From Halovenus sp. (GTDB lineage: Archaea > Halobacteriota > Halobacteria > Halobacteriales > Haloarculaceae), in assembly GCA_003551265.1 (NCBI GenBank), contig PUMG01000158.1, forward strand, positions 1-18,020: a DNA stretch of 18,020 nucleotides, written 5' to 3'. A model generated the notes under the pieces. That model searched no databases. It worked only from the letters and a program-made list of their open reading frames with translations, and was not told the origin of the DNA. This document shows positions 1 through 7,012 of this stretch, in pieces. Each line of letters opens with the position of its first letter. The first letter of the stretch is position 1. Both the position numbers and the translations under genes were made by a program.

Positions 1-18
1 CGCGGCCCGACGCTCCGA

Positions 19-50
19 GACGAACACATCGATTGGGAACATTGTTCGTC
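19..50. repeat. Inverted repeat, 8-bp stem
   Basis: GACGAACA at 19-26 is matched by its exact reverse complement TGTTCGTC at 43-50, leaving a 16-base loop. It sits directly beside the stronger inverted repeat at 51-72. Function is unknown; it could be an RNA hairpin or a chance pairing. Confidence 0.4.
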
Positions 51-72
51 GGGTGGCGCGTCCGCGCCACCC
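51..72. repeat. Perfect inverted repeat, 10-bp GC-rich stem
   Basis: GGGTGGCGCG at 51-60 and CGCGCCACCC at 63-72 are exact reverse complements separated by only two bases (TC). On the plus strand the stem is followed by TTGCCTGTTTT, so a hairpin terminator for a gene entering from the left is one reading; a protein-binding palindrome or a small dispersed repeat is another. The sequence symmetry is certain, the role is not. Confidence 0.55.
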
Positions 73-164
73 TTGCCTGTTTTGACTTCCAGCTACTGCT
101 CCAGTTCACCAACAATCCTCTACAGAACAGCGTTGCTAAAAGATAACTGATGAAGTTAGTCAAG

Positions 165-181
165 CATTTTGCGCATCATCG
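165..181. repeat. Outer copy of 17-bp direct repeat shared with secY 3' end
   Basis: Bases 165-181 match bases 1001-1017, inside the 3' end of secY, at 16 of 17 positions and in the same orientation. Read on the minus strand, this copy encodes MMRKMLD and a TAA stop; secY ends MMRKMFG and TAG, so the stop falls at the same distance. The two copies bracket hicBA. The match length alone could arise by chance in 18 kb, so an attachment-site or duplication reading is tentative. Confidence 0.35.
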
Positions 182-333
182 ATGAAGCGGGGGACACACT
201 GTATCCCCAGTATGGAAAGTCTTCTCGCTGTCGTGATTACGATTAACAGTGTTTATCAGGGCAAATACTAGCTTACGTTACCTCTAAGAAAGACAGCACA
301 GATGCATCATGAAATCGATAGTAGCACCGAAGG

Positions 334-340
334 TTTATCA
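334..340 (+). promoter_or_regulatory. TATA box of hicBA promoter
   Basis: TTTATCA is centred at 337, 27 bases before the ATG at 364. That is the usual distance between an archaeal TATA box and the transcription start, so the mRNA probably begins at or a few bases before the ATG, giving a leaderless transcript. No Shine-Dalgarno sequence precedes the ATG, which agrees with this. Confidence 0.55.
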
Positions 341-363
341 CTGCGATTCGACTCTAGCCAGGT

Positions 364-633
364 ATGGCCAGTACGTCACGTGATAAAACAAAGGGTGGTG
401 TCGAATTCATTCACGAAGACGACGGGAGCGTGACCGCCAGAGACCTCGAAACCGGATTGGCCAGGGGTGGAGACACTCGTGGAGAGGCGCTCGCACAACT
501 GGCAGAAGTGCTCAAACTCCGGGACGATGAGGGCAAGTCAATCGACAATCCTGATGAGTTCCTCCGAGAAGAACTGGGAATTGACCCTGATGACCACACC
601 GAGCACGACGAGCTGCCGGAGTTCATGCAGTGA
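364..633 (+). CDS. hicB: HicB-family antitoxin
   Basis: This 89-residue protein fits the HicB antitoxin fold, a truncated RNase H-like domain that binds and blocks HicA. The N-terminal half has the family pattern: strands around VEFIHEDDGSVTARD (13-27), then GDTRGEALAQLAEVL (36-50), the turn-helix signature seen in HicB proteins. The C-terminal part (about 56-89) is acidic and contains no DNA-binding domain that I recognise, so autoregulation, known for many HicB proteins, is uncertain here. The gene order hicB-hicA with a 3-base gap supports the assignment. The ATG at 364 is chosen because a TATA box lies 27 bases upstream. The module has lower GC than the adjacent operon, suggesting acquisition. 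Confidence 0.85.
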   Translation: MASTSRDKTKGGVEFIHEDDGSVTARDLETGLARGGDTRGEALAQLAEVLKLRDDEGKSIDNPDEFLREELGIDPDDHTEHDELPEFMQ

Positions 634-636
634 GAG

Positions 637-882
637 ATGGTGAGGAAAACGTTCTCCGGTCGTGAGATAGTGAAAGTTCTCCACAGTTTTGGATATGTTC
701 CCGTCTCTCGGGAAGGAAGTCACGTTCGGCTCCGCTACGAAAATCCCGATATCGGTGACGTACGCAACGTTGACGTTCCACAACACGACGAGATCCGCAT
801 TGGGACCCTTCGGTCGATAGCGGACCAGTGCGGTGCAGACGATTTCGAGGCCTGGTGTGAATGGATTGACAACCACGCGTGA
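637..882 (+). CDS. hicA: HicA-family mRNA interferase toxin
   Basis: The 81-residue protein matches HicA, a small double-stranded-RNA-binding-fold toxin that cleaves mRNA and stops translation until bound by HicB. Features visible: an N-terminal helix with SGREIVKVLHSFGY (7-20), the REGSH stretch with the predicted catalytic His29, and the C-terminal VPQHDEIRIGTLRSIADQ pattern (about 49-66), which corresponds to the conserved family segment with a His followed by GTL. Roughly 15 further residues follow, a slightly longer C-terminus than the shortest family members. It begins 3 bases after the hicB stop and must be co-transcribed with it. GC is low (28 of 60 in bases 661-720). Whether it is active cannot be told from sequence, but the key residues are intact. 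Confidence 0.88.
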   Translation: MVRKTFSGREIVKVLHSFGYVPVSREGSHVRLRYENPDIGDVRNVDVPQHDEIRIGTLRSIADQCGADDFEAWCEWIDNHA

Positions 883-991
883 CAATCAGTCGTGGTCACC
901 GCTTGTACTGAATTGAGTCCGAACAGCGTCACGAAGACTACCGCTAGTTGATCAGCTTAAAAATAAATCGGAAAATTCGCAGTACGGGACG
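883..991. other. Convergent intergenic region hicA / secY
   Basis: Transcription of hicA and of the ribosomal operon converge here. No gene is visible. On the hicA side there is a possible weak hairpin, ACCACG at 872-877 with CGTGGT at 891-896, without a following T-run. On the secY side there are two minus-strand T-tracts, annotated separately as the operon terminator. Confidence 0.6.
957..977 (-). terminator. T-tract terminator of the S10-spc operon
   Basis: Reading the minus strand past the secY stop, the sequence shows AATTTTC (977-971) and then TTTATTTTTAA (967-957). Archaeal RNA polymerase terminates at such T-rich stretches without a hairpin, so this is the likely operon end. It is an assignment by composition and position only. 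Confidence 0.55.
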
Positions 992-2470
992 CTACCCGAA
1001 CATCTTGCGCATCATCGGATGCATCTCCATCAACTGCTCTTCTGCCATCTGCTCGTATAACTTATAGGTAATCGAGACAGTCAGCAGCAGACCCTCACCC
1101 TCGACGCCACCGATGGTGCCGAGCATGTTCGCACCGACAGCCAGCACACCCACGAGTGCGCCACCGAGGACGGTCACCTGTGGGATGTACTGGTCGAGCA
1201 CGCGTTCGATACTCTGTGCGTTCTGTCGGAAGCCCGGAATCTGCATTCCGGAGCCGTGAATCTGCTGGGCAGTCGCCTCCGGGCCCATGTTCGTCGTTTT
1301 GACCCAGAAGATGGCGAAGATTGCACCACCGACGACCATCACTGTGAGGTCGACGCTCACCCGGGTCATTATCTCGAGCGGCGTGTTGCCGTGGCCCTCC
1401 CCGATGAACCACATCCAGTCTTCGGGCGACTGTATCGGCGAGGTGTAGTAGAAGAAGCCACTCACCGGCCGTCCATCGGAGTACTCGCCGAGGAACGCTG
1501 GCATGCCAGCCCACTGCTGGTCGAGAATCCGGCCCATGAACTGGACGTTCATCTGGAGTGCCCGAACGAGAATCATCGGCAGGACGCTGGCGTAGATGAG
1601 TTTTACCGGGAAGCGCCCACGCGCACCCTTGACGCGGGCGTTCGAGAGCGGAATCTCGACGCGGACACTCTCGGCGTAGACGACGATGACGAAAATCGCA
1701 ACCGTCGTGAAGATTGCCAGCAGCTGTCCCTGACCGAAGATAAGGTCGTTGAGTCCGGTCGACGTGAGCAGGCCACCGGAGAGGCTGTCGTATCCCAGTA
1801 TCAGGCGTGCCCACTGCGGGATAATCCCGTATCCTTCCACGTCCCCGAATATGGGTAGACTGATCATACCGCCAATGAGGCGCTGGCTGACGCTGGCGAT
1901 GATGAACAGCCCAACACCGCTGCCGATTCCCCACTTGCTCACCACCTCGTCCATGTAGAGGATGAGGACACCCCCGACGAACACCTGCAGGAAGATGAAC
2001 CACTGCAGTCCGGTCAGTCCGATGCCGAGTTCGGTCGCGAGTCCCGGGTCCGGAACCAGGAACTCGCCTGCAAAGACCATCGGCAGCGCAGTCATCGCCG
2101 TCACCACGATGACGAGGAACTTCTGGAGCCCCTGATAGAGCACCTGGTCACGCGGGTTGTTCTGCGTGTCGAGCCCGAGAAGGTCGGCACCGCCGAGCAA
2201 CTGCAACACGATGCTCGCCGTGACGATCGGTCCAATCCCGACCTGCATGAGCGAGCCAGCCTCGCCTGCGAGAATCGACCGGAACTGACCGAAGATGTCC
2301 GTTCCTTCTCCCTCCGCAACGCCGAACAGAACGACGTTCGTCAGGAAAAAGTACAGTACCAAAATCCCGAGCGTCCAGCCAAGCTTGCGCTTGAACGGGA
2401 CGTGCCCGTCCGGCCGTCGGACCGAGGGCAGTCGGGTGAGTACGGGTTCGGCGGTGTCCTTCCAGCTCAT
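992..2470 (-). CDS. secY: Protein translocase subunit SecY
   Basis: At 492 residues this is the archaeal SecY (Sec61 alpha) core of the protein-conducting channel. It forms the membrane pore with SecE and Sec61-beta and exports or inserts nascent proteins. The sequence shows multiple hydrophobic segments: TM1 about 27-50, a plug-like stretch and TM2 about 60-95 with GIGPIVTASIVLQLLGG, TM3 about 110-133, TM4 about 150-172. A basic cytosolic loop NARVKGARGRFPVK matches the ribosome-docking loop. The C-terminus ends MHPMMRKMFG. It is the last gene of the operon, starting one base after the uL15 stop, the standard archaeal spc position. No adenylate kinase gene follows, although adk often follows secY in haloarchaea. 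The 3' end carries one copy of a direct repeat (1001-1017). Confidence 0.98.
   Translation of the reverse strand: MSWKDTAEPVLTRLPSVRRPDGHVPFKRKLGWTLGILVLYFFLTNVVLFGVAEGEGTDIFGQFRSILAGEAGSLMQVGIGPIVTASIVLQLLGGADLLGLDTQNNPRDQVLYQGLQKFLVIVVTAMTALPMVFAGEFLVPDPGLATELGIGLTGLQWFIFLQVFVGGVLILYMDEVVSKWGIGSGVGLFIIASVSQRLIGGMISLPIFGDVEGYGIIPQWARLILGYDSLSGGLLTSTGLNDLIFGQGQLLAIFTTVAIFVIVVYAESVRVEIPLSNARVKGARGRFPVKLIYASVLPMILVRALQMNVQFMGRILDQQWAGMPAFLGEYSDGRPVSGFFYYTSPIQSPEDWMWFIGEGHGNTPLEIMTRVSVDLTVMVVGGAIFAIFWVKTTNMGPEATAQQIHGSGMQIPGFRQNAQSIERVLDQYIPQVTVLGGALVGVLAVGANMLGTIGGVEGEGLLLTVSITYKLYEQMAEEQLMEMHPMMRKMFG
1001..1017. repeat. Inner copy of 17-bp direct repeat (within secY 3' end)
   Basis: This copy lies in the last codons of secY and matches bases 165-181 with one mismatch (C at 1004 against T at 168). 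Allowing a one-base gap, the similarity continues for three more bases (ATG) on the right. Together the copies flank an 820-base interval containing hicBA. Confidence 0.35.
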
Positions 2471-2471
2471 A

Positions 2472-2945
2472 CTAGTTTTCGTCCTCGTCTGATTCGTGTT
2501 CGGTAGCCCGCTCCGAAAGCTTCACGTAACCGTCTGCAGCCGTGACCTTGTCACGCGCGCCCTCGGAGAAGGCGTCTGCCGTAATTTCGAGTTGGTTGCG
2601 TACCTGTCCCTCACCGAGCACCTTCACCGCGTCGGCGTCGTGACCATCCTCGACGACGTCACGGGCGTCGACGATGTAGCGTCCGTTGGCTTCCTCTGCG
2701 ACTCCCTCTGCAACGAGCAACTGGATGTCTTCGTCGATTCGTTTCACGTCGACGGTGACGACGTCCTCTGTGACCTTCTCCGGTCGCGAGAACCCCGACT
2801 TGCCAAGCGGCGGGTGGTTGTGAATCTCGTGTTTGGACCGACCAGCGTCGCCGCGACCACCTCGGTGGCCGGCACCACGACGGTTCTTGTGTGAGCCGCC
2901 ACCGTGGGTGCGCGAACCACGCTGTCGTTTCTTTTTGCTTGTCAT
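2472..2945 (-). CDS. rpl15: 50S ribosomal protein uL15
   Basis: This is a 157-residue uL15, a late-assembling large-subunit protein. Its long basic N-terminal extension penetrates rRNA: KKKRQRGSRTHGGGSHKNRRGAGHRGG-like Gly/Arg-rich sequence occupies residues 3-34. Next comes HNHPPLGKSGFSRP, the archaeal/eukaryotic L15 (L27a) signature, and a globular C-terminal domain of alternating strands with VLGEGQV. The C-terminus is acidic (HESDEDEN), as expected for a halophile. The ATG overlaps the uL30 stop by one base (TAATG), and secY follows one base after its own stop, so the three are translationally linked. Confidence 0.97.
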   Translation of the reverse strand: MTSKKKRQRGSRTHGGGSHKNRRGAGHRGGRGDAGRSKHEIHNHPPLGKSGFSRPEKVTEDVVTVDVKRIDEDIQLLVAEGVAEEANGRYIVDARDVVEDGHDADAVKVLGEGQVRNQLEITADAFSEGARDKVTAADGYVKLSERATEHESDEDEN

Positions 2946-3406
2946 TATCGCATCGCCTCCAGCAGGGTATCCAGCATCTCCGTGTCGTGGACCCCGAGTT
3001 GACCACCTGTTTTGACTGGTTGTTTAAGACCTTTGTGACCTCCGCGTGGTGGGTGCAGTCGAAGGGTCGGCTCGATGCCGACTTCCTTGAGGGTCGTCTC
3101 CTCGTCGACGAGCGCTGTTGCGAGCGCAGACACCGATTCGTAGCCGGTGTTCGTGGCGACCCACTCGTCGTCGATTGCGTCGCCATCGGTGGACTCACCA
3201 CGGGATTCGAGCAAGAGCGCAACAGTCTCCTCACTCGGCTCCCCGTGGGCAACGAAGTCGTTTACCTTCGTTATCATCCCGACGTACGTTGGCTCCTCCG
3301 GGACGAACGTCGCGTGGTTCACGCGGCCGAGATTCAGCATCTCGAGCGTGTCGCGCACGTCCTGGTTCATGTTCACTTCACCGCGGAGCTGGACAATCGC
3401 TTTCAT
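2945..3406 (-). CDS. rpl30: 50S ribosomal protein uL30
   Basis: At 153 residues this is the long archaeal form of uL30, related to eukaryotic L7. It begins with the characteristic strand [26 protein letters not shown] and continues with [27 protein letters not shown], the helix-strand core of the family. The C-terminal half carries the archaeal-specific segment, ending with the [22 protein letters not shown] stretch (about 117-138), which contacts rRNA. Bacterial L30 is only about 60 residues. The gene overlaps the uS5 end by 4 bases (ATGA) and shares one base with the uL15 start. Confidence 0.97.
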   Translation of the reverse strand: MKAIVQLRGEVNMNQDVRDTLEMLNLGRVNHATFVPEEPTYVGMITKVNDFVAHGEPSEETVALLLESRGESTDGDAIDDEWVATNTGYESVSALATALVDEETTLKEVGIEPTLRLHPPRGGHKGLKQPVKTGGQLGVHDTEMLDTLLEAMR

Positions 3407-4041
3407 TCCAGCACCTCCTGCTGGTCCATGGCGTGCTGTGGCACACGGGTCTCAGCGGTCTTTTTCAGCGCATCGAACGTCGCCTTCGCGAAGTTGACGG
3501 TCGTTCGCGTGTTGCCGTCACTGCGTGTCCAGGCGTCTTCCACGCCTGCGAGTTCGAGCACTTTCTGTGGCGTCTCTGCAGCAGCGAGTCCGAGTCCACG
3601 GGGTGCGGGGTGGAGTTCGACGGTCACACTCCCGGCTTTCCCGGTCGTTTTGCGCACCAGCGAGTTCGTCCCGCCGGGGCGGTCCTCCCAGGAGCCACTG
3701 CCGCGTGGAATCTTGACGAGGTTCAGCTTGGCGACCTCGATTGCTTTCTGGATTGCGCCGCCGACCTGGTCGTCACGACCCTCGGCGTAGCCGATGAGAC
3801 CGTCGCGGTTCCCGACGACGACGACACAGCGGAACTTTACACGCCGACCGGAGTCGGTCATCCGCTGGACCATGTTGATGTCGAGTACCTCGTCTTCGAG
3901 ACCCGGGACGAGCTGGTCGACCAGCTCCGGTTCTTTCAGCGGAAGCCCCGAGTTCAGGGCGTCCTCCATCGAGTCAATTTCGCCGTCGACGACTTTCCGT
4001 CCGAGTCGCGTCTGTGGTTCCCATCCGTCTTCGTAGCTCAT
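3403..4041 (-). CDS. rps5: 30S ribosomal protein uS5
   Basis: The 212-residue protein is uS5, which lies at the mRNA entry side of the small subunit and takes part in decoding accuracy. Visible parts: an archaeal N-terminal extension (about 1-45), the double-stranded RNA-binding-like domain with [24 protein letters not shown] (about 66-89) followed by [24 protein letters not shown], and the C-terminal domain with [29 protein letters not shown]. Length agrees with other archaeal homologues. The minus-strand sequence before the ATG reads GAGGGTGAACTATG, a Shine-Dalgarno placed inside the end of uL18, with a 4-base overlap. Confidence 0.97.
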   Translation of the reverse strand: MSYEDGWEPQTRLGRKVVDGEIDSMEDALNSGLPLKEPELVDQLVPGLEDEVLDINMVQRMTDSGRRVKFRCVVVVGNRDGLIGYAEGRDDQVGGAIQKAIEVAKLNLVKIPRGSGSWEDRPGGTNSLVRKTTGKAGSVTVELHPAPRGLGLAAAETPQKVLELAGVEDAWTRSDGNTRTTVNFAKATFDALKKTAETRVPQHAMDQQEVLE

Positions 4042-4598
4042 AGTTCACCCTCTCCTTCGAGGAGTTTCTCGCGCATCTCGTCGAAGTGCGCTGGCAGCTC
4101 TGTTGCGTCGAACTCACCAGCGTACAGCCCGTCTTGCTGGTCGGCGTAGGCGGCGATGTGCTCGCCCCTGGTTCGCTCCCAGTCGGCCAGCACGCTGTCG
4201 TTGTGGGGAATGTCGAGTCCGGCGTCGATTGCGCCTTCCTGTACTGCAAACACCTTGCTCCCCGGCGTCGGAGAGTTCAGTCCGATGTCGAGCACCGCCT
4301 CTTCGAGACCGGCATCGAGGGCACGAAGCCCTGCGAGCAGGCCGGTCAGGTACGCCGCTGGCATATTGCCGGTCGGCGCTTCCCAACCGTACTCGGCCAG
4401 GTCTTCGGAACTCGCACTTGCGAGTGTCTCATCGCCTCGGGGGCTAGTCACAACCAGCTGCGCCCTGACGTGGCTGTTGCTCTTGCGAGCAACGAGGCGT
4501 GGTTTGCCTGATTTCAGCAGGCGCAACCGCTGATGGTAATCTGTTCGGGCCTCGCGGCGACGCCGCATCGGCACCGTGTATCGTGGTCCTGTTGCCAT
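4038..4598 (-). CDS. rpl18: 50S ribosomal protein uL18
   Basis: This 186-residue uL18 binds 5S rRNA together with uL5 and helps form the central protuberance. The start [25 protein letters not shown] is the archaeal/eukaryotic L5-type N-terminus. It is followed by [23 protein letters not shown] and, near residue 90, [21 protein letters not shown], the conserved core. The C-terminal third, [19 protein letters not shown], is the archaeal extension. It shares one base with the eL19 stop and overlaps uS5 by 4 bases. Length and order match other haloarchaea. Confidence 0.97.
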   Translation of the reverse strand: MATGPRYTVPMRRRREARTDYHQRLRLLKSGKPRLVARKSNSHVRAQLVVTSPRGDETLASASSEDLAEYGWEAPTGNMPAAYLTGLLAGLRALDAGLEEAVLDIGLNSPTPGSKVFAVQEGAIDAGLDIPHNDSVLADWERTRGEHIAAYADQQDGLYAGEFDATELPAHFDEMREKLLEGEGEL

Positions 4599-5047
4599 TA
4601 TGCATCACCGTATGTCGCGTCGATGTACCGCTCGAGATCCGCAACGCTGTCGAACTCACCGCCACCCGCTTTGTCGTAGACATCGCGGTACTGTGTCCGG
4701 TCGAGTTCGCCTGAGTCACGGAGTTCGCGCAGACGCGCTCGCTGTGCGCGAATCTTTGATTGCCACTCCTGTTTCGGGTTCTGGCGACCACCAGCTTTGC
4801 CTTTCCGGGAACCGGGTCCCGACTGGTGGCCGTAGGCCCGCTTTTTCTGTCGTTCGCGTGCTCGACCACGGGAGTTCCCGCGGCGAGGCTCGGCTCTGAT
4901 TACTCCTTCGTCGACGAGACCGCGGATGTCCTCGCGCGTGATTGCTTGCGCGATGTCGTCCTGACGGTCCGGGTCGAACCAGAGCTTGTTCTTGCCGACT
5001 CCGAGCACGTCCGATGCGAGTCGTTTCTGTGCTTTCAGATCAGTCAT
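4598..5047 (-). CDS. rpl19e: 50S ribosomal protein eL19
   Basis: eL19 occurs only in archaea and eukaryotes; this one has 149 residues. It consists of an N-terminal helical domain ([23 protein letters not shown], residues 4-26), a winged part with [19 protein letters not shown] (36-54), a very basic flexible stretch around [20 protein letters not shown] that threads into 23S rRNA, and a long C-terminal helix. It spans large-subunit rRNA domains and contributes to an intersubunit bridge in eukaryotes. It overlaps eL32 by 4 bases and uL18 by one. Nothing unusual is seen. Confidence 0.97.
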   Translation of the reverse strand: MTDLKAQKRLASDVLGVGKNKLWFDPDRQDDIAQAITREDIRGLVDEGVIRAEPRRGNSRGRARERQKKRAYGHQSGPGSRKGKAGGRQNPKQEWQSKIRAQRARLRELRDSGELDRTQYRDVYDKAGGGEFDSVADLERYIDATYGDA

Positions 5048-6054
5048 TCTACTTCAACCTCCACGTACGTCGGGTTGAGAACGCGAATCTCGTTGTCTTC
5101 GGCGACCTCCTCGATTCGCTCGCGCTTGCGCCCGCCGACTTTCGAGGCGATTCTGACTGCCTGTGTGTCCGGGTCCACGCCGTCGAGGTCGTCGACGTTG
5201 TGTACTCGAACCTCCTCGAAGCCGGATGGGTGCAGTCCACGGACGGCCGCTGGCGAGCGAAAGCCCGCTTCGACCGTGGCGCCTTTACCTCTGACGCCTT
5301 TGCGCTGTTTCGAAAGCTGACCGCGTGGCCGCCGCCAAGATGTCGAAACACGCTTTTTCTTGTGGTGGTCCTGGCGGTTGAACTGGGGCATCGAGACACG
5401 CGCTCGCTCTGCGAGCAGACGCGCTGTCTCCTCGTCGAGTTCTGGCGTCTTCTCAACCAGCCCCCGGGGCTGCAACTCCGTCTCGACGTCCTCGACTTCC
5501 TCGTCTTCGTCCGCCTCGATTTCGGCTTCGACGGTCTCGCTCACTTCGAGGTCGCCGATGTCGGCTTTGATTCGAGCCGCCAGCGCCATCCCAATGCCTT
5601 CGACGTTGGCCAGTTCGTCCTGACTCGCGCCTTTGACCTTGGCGACGCTGTCGTAGCCTGCCTCCTCGAGCGCTTCTGCCTTTGCCTCACCGACACCGCT
5701 GATGTCGGTGAGTTCCTGGATTCGTGGCTCGTCGTCTTCGTCTGCGTCCTCGTCTTCTTCCTCAGCCTCCGCTTCCTCTGTATCTTCTTCGACACCGAGT
5801 TCTTCTATCTCGGCTTCGACCTCGTCACTGATTTCGACGTTCGCCGTTTCGGCTTTCATTCGTGCCGCCAGCGCCGTGCTGATTCCGTCGATGTCTTGCA
5901 ACTGCCTCTGTTCTGCGGCGCTGACGTGCTCGATGCTCTCGATGCCTGCATCGACCAGCGTCTGAGCCGTCTCCTCGTCGACGCCACCGAGTTCGATGAG
6001 GTCGGTCCCTTCGACCTCGGTGGTGTCTCTCTCCTCGCCTTCGTCTTCACTCAT
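5044..6054 (-). CDS. rpl32e: 50S ribosomal protein eL32 with two helix-hairpin-helix repeats
   Basis: The C-terminal half (about residues 205-336) is eL32: [21 protein letters not shown], then [23 protein letters not shown] and [15 protein letters not shown], an rRNA-binding large-subunit protein. In front of it lie two helix-hairpin-helix domains. Copy 2 (about 112-181) has both GxG hairpins (GVG at 120-122, GIG at 153-155) and corresponds to the single extension known in haloarchaeal eL32. Copy 1 (about 17-85) aligns with it at a constant offset of 96 residues (AG at 36-37/132-133, ALAAR at 61-65/157-161) but lacks the second Gly of each hairpin. An acidic linker (86-111) separates them. 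At 336 residues it is about 95 longer than the roughly 240-residue Haloarcula protein as I remember it. No break or frameshift is seen, and the start overlaps the uL6 stop (TAATG). Confidence 0.96.
   Translation of the reverse strand: MSEDEGEERDTTEVEGTDLIELGGVDEETAQTLVDAGIESIEHVSAAEQRQLQDIDGISTALAARMKAETANVEISDEVEAEIEELGVEEDTEEAEAEEEDEDADEDDEPRIQELTDISGVGEAKAEALEEAGYDSVAKVKGASQDELANVEGIGMALAARIKADIGDLEVSETVEAEIEADEDEEVEDVETELQPRGLVEKTPELDEETARLLAERARVSMPQFNRQDHHKKKRVSTSWRRPRGQLSKQRKGVRGKGATVEAGFRSPAAVRGLHPSGFEEVRVHNVDDLDGVDPDTQAVRIASKVGGRKRERIEEVAEDNEIRVLNPTYVEVEVE
5512..5721 (-). repeat. HhH repeat copy 2 inside rpl32e
   Basis: This segment encodes residues 112-181 of eL32, the intact helix-hairpin-helix copy with GVG and GIG hairpins. 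Its DNA is clearly related to the segment 288 bases upstream in the gene (5800-6006), for example around the GCCGCCAGCGCC shared by both at the ALAAR codons. It is the ancestral-type copy adjoining the eL32 core. Confidence 0.8.
5800..6006 (-). repeat. HhH repeat copy 1 inside rpl32e (degenerate)
   Basis: This segment encodes residues 17-85 of eL32 and is homologous to 5512-5721, with a strict spacing of 288 bases. The hairpin glycine pattern is changed to GVD and GIS, so nucleic-acid binding by this copy may be weakened. The retained reading frame and the conserved ALAAR and AG motifs show it is a domain duplication rather than a low-complexity acidic insertion. Confidence 0.75.
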
Positions 6055-6617
6055 TATGCGTCACCTCGGTTCGGTTTGGCGGTGATGTAGACGCCATCCT
6101 GGAAGACGCGGATGTCCTTGTCGGTCACACGCGTCAGCTGTTCGATGTCGGCAGCAGTCTGTCCGACTGCCTCGATATCCGGTCCTGTGAGCGTTACGTG
6201 CTCGCCGTCGACGGAGACGTCCGTGTCGCCGTGAATCGTCGTTCGGCGTGGTGCACGCTCCCCGAGGAAGTTCTCGATGACGATGTCGTCACCCTGGACG
6301 CTCACCTGCATCGGGAAGTGAGAGTAGAAGATCTCCATCTTGTACTCCCAGCCCTCGGTGACGCCGTAGAACATGTTCTCAACGTGGGTCTCGAACGTGC
6401 CGAGCGTCGACATCGTTTTGGCGTCGTCACGCTCGCTCTCGATGACGACTCCGTCTACGGTCTCGCCGTCTTCTGTCGTCACGCTGTCGACCGAGACCGA
6501 TACGTCGGGGTACCACAGGCGTCGAGTGACGCTCCCGTTCGGTCCCTCGACGGTGAGGTCGAGATGGTCCACCTCGACACTCACCTCGTCTGGTATTTCG
6601 AGTTGTACTTCTGGCAT
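6054..6617 (-). CDS. rpl6: 50S ribosomal protein uL6
   Basis: The 187-residue uL6 consists of two similar alpha/beta domains and sits near the factor-binding site and sarcin-ricin loop. The N-terminal domain begins [29 protein letters not shown] (residues 4-32), the typical L6 opening. The centre has [30 protein letters not shown], and the second domain carries the [23 protein letters not shown] strand pair. The C-terminus ends with [19 protein letters not shown]. It starts two bases after the uS8 stop without a clear Shine-Dalgarno and shares one base with eL32. Confidence 0.97.
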   Translation of the reverse strand: MPEVQLEIPDEVSVEVDHLDLTVEGPNGSVTRRLWYPDVSVSVDSVTTEDGETVDGVVIESERDDAKTMSTLGTFETHVENMFYGVTEGWEYKMEIFYSHFPMQVSVQGDDIVIENFLGERAPRRTTIHGDTDVSVDGEHVTLTGPDIEAVGQTAADIEQLTRVTDKDIRVFQDGVYITAKPNRGDA

Positions 6618-6619
6618 TG

Positions 6620-7012
6620 TTAGAACACGTATGCGATAACCTGTCCGCCAATCCCCGCGTCACGTGCGTCGTAGTGACTCATGATACCCTGCGAGGTGGT
6701 GACGATGAGCGTCCCGTAGTCACGGGCCGGGAGGAACCGTTTCTCCCACTTCTCGTACTCGTCAGCACCGGTGGAGTACCGGGGTTTGACGGGGCCACAT
6801 TCGTTGATGGCTCCTTTCAGTTCGACCTCGAAGCGGCCTGCTTTGCCGTCGTCGACGTGCTGGAAACCGTTGATGTATCCGCGGTCGTAGAAGACCTCGA
6901 GCACGCTTCCGATCTCTTTCGAGGCGGGCTGTACCTCCTGTGTCAGATGCCCCACGCTCTCGGCGTTGTCGAGAGACGAGAGCGCGTTGGCGAGTGGGTC
7001 ATTTCCTGTCAT
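6620..7012 (-). CDS. rps8: 30S ribosomal protein uS8
   Basis: At 130 residues this is the archaeal-type uS8, a primary 16S rRNA-binding protein of the platform. It shows the family opening [14 protein letters not shown] (residues 5-18), the helix [23 protein letters not shown], and the C-terminal [31 protein letters not shown], where the Ser-rich strand contacts helix 21. It overlaps uS14 by 4 bases (ATGA). In other organisms uS8 can repress spc operon translation; no repressor-binding structure was identified here. Confidence 0.98.
   Translation of the reverse strand: MTGNDPLANALSSLDNAESVGHLTQEVQPASKEIGSVLEVFYDRGYINGFQHVDDGKAGRFEVELKGAINECGPVKPRYSTGADEYEKWEKRFLPARDYGTLIVTTSQGIMSHYDARDAGIGGQVIAYVF

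Larger units (their letters stand above)
1..363. other. Non-coding region upstream of hicBA
   Basis: No gene is recognised here. One plus-strand frame is open from the window edge to a TAA at 144-146, but its product resembles nothing I know. A minus-strand ATG at 42 reads off the left edge as MFPIDVFVSERRAA and could be a gene start; it is too short to judge. The region holds two inverted repeats (19-50 and 51-72), a 10-base perfect palindrome TCATCGATGA at 176-185, one copy of a short direct repeat shared with the 3' end of secY (165-181), and a TATA box at 334-340. Composition is AT-richer than the ribosomal block: bases 241-300 have 23 G/C of 60 by hand count. Confidence 0.6.

Noticed and set aside
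187..206. Weak hairpin GGGGA...TCCCC as a terminator or operator
   Set aside because: The stem has only five certain pairs, no T-run follows, and nothing nearby needs it.
155..240. Possible secY pseudogene remnant upstream of hicBA
   Set aside because: Only the last five codons plus stop resemble secY; upstream codons on the minus strand do not match. A true pseudogene is not supported, so only the short repeat is reported.
538..885. 115-codon minus-strand frame opposite hicBA
   Set aside because: The hicB and hicA frames match known families and sit behind a well-placed TATA box; the antisense frame has no such support.
1095..2003. 302-codon alternative frame inside secY on the same strand
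   Set aside because: It is a frame-shifted shadow of secY with Arg/His-rich low-meaning sequence; secY itself is intact through the region.
2891..4149. Long plus-strand frames (299 and 343 codons) over uL30, uS5 and uL18
   Set aside because: They are antisense shadows without Shine-Dalgarno or TATA signals, and the opposite strand encodes conserved proteins end to end.
5725..5800. Acidic Glu/Asp-rich run in eL32 as a simple sequence repeat or sequencing error
   Set aside because: The frame is kept through the run and both flanking HhH copies are in register, so it is read as a genuine linker.
4942..6090. 382-codon plus-strand open frame opposite eL32 and neighbours
   Set aside because: It lies antisense to clearly real ribosomal genes. 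Long antisense frames are expected from the GC-rich codon bias, and the product resembles no protein I know.
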